From JALHUF01 sp050014795 (GTDB lineage Bacteria; Acidobacteriota; Terriglobia; UBA7540), in the NCBI GenBank assembly GCA_050014795.1, contig JBEKCQ010000069.1, forward strand, positions 1 to 25,810: DNA of 25,810 nt. Reading direction: 5' to 3'. The notes below the pieces were generated by a model, which was given only the letters and a program-made list of their open reading frames with translations, ran no database searches and was not told the DNA's origin. Both the position numbers and the translations under genes were made by a program. Below are positions 22,756 through 25,810 of the stretch, piece by piece. Position 1 is the first letter of the stretch. Each line of letters opens with the position of its first letter.

Positions 22756-23802
22756 TTATTGGATCTCGGCGATCGCTTTCAGTTCCATCGCAACCACTTC
22801 CTTGGGAAGCCGGGCGTAGGCCAGCGGTTCCGCGTACCTCTGCCCCTCGGTCAACATCCAGTGGAGGTAGTCTTTGAATACGATACGCTTCGCCTCGTTC
22901 CCGAACTTCGCGGGCACCAGCAGCCAGGTGAAGCTGGCAATGGGATAGGCTGTCTTGCCGGCCGCATTCGTAATCGAAACCCGGAAGTCATCCGGCATAT
23001 CCTCAACCGCGCCAGCGGCCGCCGCCGTGGTGCTCGCCAAGTCGGCCTTGATAAAACTGCCCGAGGAATTCCGCACCAGACCGTAGGGCATCTTGTTCTG
23101 GATGGCGTAAATCAGTTCCACGTATCCGATCGAACTCGGCGTCTGCTTGACCAGTCCCGCCACGCCTTCGTTGCCCTTGCCGCCCAGCCCCACCGGCCAA
23201 TTCACTGACGTGCCCTTTCCCACTTTGGTCTTCCACTCGTCACTGATTTTGGAGAGGTAGTCCGTCCAAACGTAGCTCGTGCCGCTGCCGTCGGCGCGGT
23301 GCACCACCACGATATCCTCGCCGGGCAGGGCCACGCCCGGATTGGCGCGCGCAAGCTCGGCATCATTCCACTTCGTGATCTTTCCCAGGTAGATCCCCGC
23401 CAAGACCTCCGGGGTGAACTTCAATTCCTGGCTGACGCCCGGAATGTTGTACGTGGGCACCACCGCGCCGAGCACCGTGGGGAAGTGGAGGATCTTAGTA
23501 TTCGCTTGGCTGAGCTGCTCATCGGACATGGGGCCATCCGTTGCCCCGAAATCGACCGTGCCCGCCAGAACCTGACGAATGCCCCCACCCGAGCCGATGG
23601 ATTGGTAATTGATCTGAATATCCGGGTGGAGCTTGTGGTATTCATCAAACCACTTCGAATAGATGGGATAGGGAAAGGTCGCGCCCGCCCCGTTTACCAG
23701 CACGGGTTCGGCTGGCGGGGCTCCGCCGGGCAACGCAGGAGCACACGTCAAGCCCACGGCGAGCAGCAGACCGAGCCAATGACCTGAGTGAATGCGTTTC
23801 AT
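22756..23802 (-). CDS. pstS: Periplasmic phosphate-binding protein PstS
   Basis: 348 residues from ATG 23802, 7 nt after AAGGAGG. A signal peptide (WLGLLLAVGLTCAPALPGG) precedes the mature start PVLVNGAGATFPYPIYSKWF. Phosphate-site segments are GSGGGIRQVLAGTVDFGATD and HRADGSGTSYVWTDYL; the C-terminal lobe has FTWLLVPAKFG and YLHWMLTEGQ. There is no lipobox Cys, so it is probably soluble in the periplasm. It is the first gene of the pst operon, and a PHO-box-like site lies 32 bp before its start codon. High expression under phosphate shortage is expected. Confidence 0.96.
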   Translation of the reverse strand: MKRIHSGHWLGLLLAVGLTCAPALPGGAPPAEPVLVNGAGATFPYPIYSKWFDEYHKLHPDIQINYQSIGSGGGIRQVLAGTVDFGATDGPMSDEQLSQANTKILHFPTVLGAVVPTYNIPGVSQELKFTPEVLAGIYLGKITKWNDAELARANPGVALPGEDIVVVHRADGSGTSYVWTDYLSKISDEWKTKVGKGTSVNWPVGLGGKGNEGVAGLVKQTPSSIGYVELIYAIQNKMPYGLVRNSSGSFIKADLASTTAAAAGAVEDMPDDFRVSITNAAGKTAYPIASFTWLLVPAKFGNEAKRIVFKDYLHWMLTEGQRYAEPLAYARLPKEVVAMELKAIAEIQ

Positions 23803-23833
23803 ATTATTTTCCTCCTTCAGAGTAGAGTCGTCC

Positions 23834-23862
23834 CATTACAGCCACGTTAAGCTGCGGTTAAG
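23834..23862 (-). promoter_or_regulatory. PHO-box-like direct repeats before pstS
   Basis: On the minus strand three 7-nt boxes, CTTAACC (23862-23856), CTTAACG (23851-23845) and TGTAATG (23840-23834), are spaced exactly 11 bp apart, one helical turn, with 4-nt spacers. The 7+4 phasing is that of PhoB boxes, and TTAAC resembles PhoP boxes of Bacillus. The last box could also serve as a -10 (TGTAAT). It lies just upstream of pstS, where such a site is expected. Confidence 0.65.
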
Positions 23863-23880
23863 TCCTCTTTACGCCGTGCC

Positions 23881-23907
23881 AGAGGGCGGCCGTCACAGCC
23901 GCCCTCT
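23881..23907 (-). terminator. Strong hairpin after the porin gene
   Basis: A perfect 10-bp stem AGAGGGCGGC/GCCGCCCTCT (23881-23890 with 23898-23907) with a 7-nt loop lies 6 bp after the porin stop. No T tract follows, so it may be a Rho-assisted terminator or an mRNA 3'-end stabiliser. It separates the porin from the pst operon. Confidence 0.55.
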
Positions 23908-23913
23908 CCCGGA

Positions 23914-25743
23914 TCAAAAGGTGAACTGCAATTGGCCCTGGTAGCGATACTGGGTGTTGGCGCCCCGCTGCAGGTTCACATAGAAATTGCGGCCTGGATC
24001 GTTCGCAGCCAGCTCGTTTTGAATGAAGAGCATGTTCTGCCAGGCCATAAACTTGTTAATCCCCACGTCGAAACGGATCATATGCGTCCGCAGGTTCACG
24101 CCCGTGCCCGTCCCGACGTCGTCGTCCGTAATCTGCGAGATCATGGAGTTGGCCTGCTTGTAGAAGAAGCCGTACTTGAAAGCGACGTCGCCGGCCTTCT
24201 TGGTTTCGCCCGCCGAAATCTGACCCATCAAGGCATTGCCATAGAAGTCGGCGCCGAAGTTCTTCGCACCGTGGAATTCCAGGGAAACCGGGAAGCCCTG
24301 CCGGTGCGACTTCCAGCCCTGGTAGTCGAGCCGGTAAACCACTTGGCCGATGTGGAAGCTATCCGCGGTGAAAATTCCCCCCCCTTTGGTCGTCGTGCCA
24401 TTCCCCGTTCCGGTGATGGCTCCCGACAAGGTCACCCCGTTATAGGGGTTTCCTAACAGCGCGTATCCGGAGGCCAGCGAGGCCAGTTGGATGGAGTTGG
24501 GATTGCGCCAGAGTTCGAAGTTGACCGTCGCCTGATGAGACCAGTGCTCGCTCGGGGAGGCGGTCACGACGATGCCCTGGTCAAACATGTTCGTGCTCGG
24601 TACTTTCCGTCCCGGCGTATAGCCGGCGTCAGTGGCATAGGCGGAATTGGACGCCAGGACCTGGACATTCGGATTGGTGAAAATGTACTGGCCGGCGCGA
24701 AACTCAAACGTCACCTTGCCCAGCGAACTCGAGGTAGATTGGGACCTAGCAATTTCCTGGAAACCATTCAGCCGGACGTCATCGTCGATCAGGAACCGGG
24801 CGTTGTCCGCGAAGGCTTCCGATATCTTCCCGCCGCGGAGATCAAGCAGATGGTTGGGATGGTAAGCTCCCCAAGCCTCGCTGAGAAGGATCGAACCGCG
24901 GGTGACGGTGCCGTTGTAGTCGCTATCGTACGTCAGCCCGTTGTTGAAGGGTCCCGAACTCAGTTGAAGGTGGGTGTCGATCTGGTCGCTGACCGCCTTG
25001 TCGACATTGAACCGTAGCCGATAGCGCGCCCGGACGTTCTGCTGAGACCCGGCAACGTCGTTGGAAGAGCGGAAAATATTGTCAGAACGGAGGCGCAAGT
25101 CGCCGCTGAGCTTGAACCCGGCCAAGCCCTTATTGAGCACGCTGACCGCTTTGTCCAGTTGATCCACCTTTTGGGTGTAGCCCTTCATCTCGTCCTGCGT
25201 CACCGGAGACGCTCCTCCCGCCGCTCGCGGCGTCAACGTGCCACCAGCCCCAACTGGCTGGGCACCCGATGAAGAGTAGGAAAGGCCCGCGCTCACCGCC
25301 TTGGCGGCTGGCGCAATCGGAATCACCGGCGCGAGACTCGCCACCTGTCCGAGATTCGGTCCCTCAGCAGATGGGGCGCGGGAAGACTCCAGGGCTCGTT
25401 CCAGCATTTGCCGCTGCTCGTCAACCGCCGCGCGAAGCTGCTCGATCTGCTTCTGCTGCTGCGTCAATTGCTCCTTCAGCAACGCAATTTCATCGGCCTT
25501 CGCCGGCGCCGCGGCCAAGCTCGACTTGGTGTGCTTACGGCCCGGCGTTTTCTCTTGCGCAGCGCCAAGAACCGCGGCTCCCGCCTTCGGGGCGAGGCCC
25601 GGCTTCTTTTCTCTTCCTGCTTCAGCAGAATTCTTCACGCCACGGGTGGCCGTGTCTGCTGCCCAGGAAGAGCCAACCATCAGGCAGCCCGCAAGAAGAA
25701 TTGAACCCACTAAGGCCACTAACATGCCCTTTCGTTTCCGCAT
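23914..25743 (-). CDS. Outer membrane porin with N-terminal coiled coil
   Basis: 609 residues from ATG 25743, 6 nt after AAGGAG; the GTG before it is not needed. A signal peptide (MLVALVGSILLAGCLMVGSSWA) is followed by a Lys/Ala-rich linker. A coiled coil follows at about residues 85-120 (DEIALLKEQLTQQQKQIEQL) and a Ser/Ala/Gly-rich linker leads to a second short coil (KVDQLDKAVSVLNKGL). From about residue 210 (FKLSGDLRLRSDNIFR) alternating strands form a beta-barrel ending in QLQFTF, the terminal Phe being typical of outer-membrane barrels. It resembles putative porins with a trimerising coil. The position upstream of pst suggests phosphate or general anion uptake under phosphate limitation, but this is inference. 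The gap to pstS is 111 bp and contains a hairpin. Confidence 0.83.
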   Translation of the reverse strand: MRKRKGMLVALVGSILLAGCLMVGSSWAADTATRGVKNSAEAGREKKPGLAPKAGAAVLGAAQEKTPGRKHTKSSLAAAPAKADEIALLKEQLTQQQKQIEQLRAAVDEQRQMLERALESSRAPSAEGPNLGQVASLAPVIPIAPAAKAVSAGLSYSSSGAQPVGAGGTLTPRAAGGASPVTQDEMKGYTQKVDQLDKAVSVLNKGLAGFKLSGDLRLRSDNIFRSSNDVAGSQQNVRARYRLRFNVDKAVSDQIDTHLQLSSGPFNNGLTYDSDYNGTVTRGSILLSEAWGAYHPNHLLDLRGGKISEAFADNARFLIDDDVRLNGFQEIARSQSTSSSLGKVTFEFRAGQYIFTNPNVQVLASNSAYATDAGYTPGRKVPSTNMFDQGIVVTASPSEHWSHQATVNFELWRNPNSIQLASLASGYALLGNPYNGVTLSGAITGTGNGTTTKGGGIFTADSFHIGQVVYRLDYQGWKSHRQGFPVSLEFHGAKNFGADFYGNALMGQISAGETKKAGDVAFKYGFFYKQANSMISQITDDDVGTGTGVNLRTHMIRFDVGINKFMAWQNMLFIQNELAANDPGRNFYVNLQRGANTQYRYQGQLQFTF

Positions 25744-25810
25744 CACAGACTCCTTCTCTCGAAACAGTCTCCTTCAGCCACGGAGAATCAAACTCGCCGC
25801 CTGAGTAGGG

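Noticed and set aside
21777..22877. 366-codon plus-strand ORF over pstC and the pstS end
   Set aside because: Antisense shadow with a Gln/Arg/Asp-rich translation.

Overview
The window looks like chromosomal DNA of a high-GC acidobacterium (Acidobacteriota), probably from soil or a metagenome. This is inferred from an Oar-like TonB-dependent receptor with an N-terminal carboxypeptidase-regulatory domain, secreted glycosidases and a sialate O-acetylesterase, a small membrane protein resembling DUF6677, and intergenic heptanucleotide repeats. No phage, transposase, plasmid or CRISPR genes are visible.

Layout. At 1-3050 two carbohydrate genes diverge: a truncated alpha-L-rhamnosidase-like gene (minus) and a GH31 alpha-glucosidase-like gene (plus). 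The GH31 gene has a +1 frame break near base 833. Bases 3051-3723 are non-coding and hold a promoter-led structured repeat (element A), a perfect 18-bp palindrome and a receptor promoter. The TonB-dependent receptor (3724-7221), a tRNA-Gln(CUG) (minus) and a TonB-type protein (minus) follow. After a 474-bp gap come two small membrane protein genes, one of only 58 residues. Bases 9824-10645 hold a second copy of the structured repeat in inverted orientation (element B), heptad tracts and hairpins.

From 10646 to 16564 genes run on the plus strand: a Tat-exported P1/DmpA-type peptidase, an NfeD-flotillin pair, a beta-carbonic-anhydrase-like protein overlapping a MgtC/DUF4010 membrane protein, and a MESH1/SpoT-type HD hydrolase. 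From 16625 to the right edge everything is on the minus strand: a sialate O-acetylesterase, a small basic protein, an RRM RNA-binding protein, and a complete pstS-pstC-pstA-pstB-phoU operon with tight overlaps. The pst operon is preceded by three 11-bp-phased boxes that look like a PHO box. Upstream of it lies a large coiled-coil porin that may bring anions through the outer membrane.

The most interesting part is the A/B pair. Both begin with a sigma-70-type promoter with a 17-bp spacer. Both then carry copies of AAGCTGGTATGTG and a hairpin built from that motif around a nearly identical 13-nt pyrimidine-rich loop, followed by a mini-hairpin with compensatory changes. I do not recognise the family. 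It may be an undescribed structured RNA or a non-autonomous dispersed element. The heptad repeats, in several sequence families, are a second unexplained feature.
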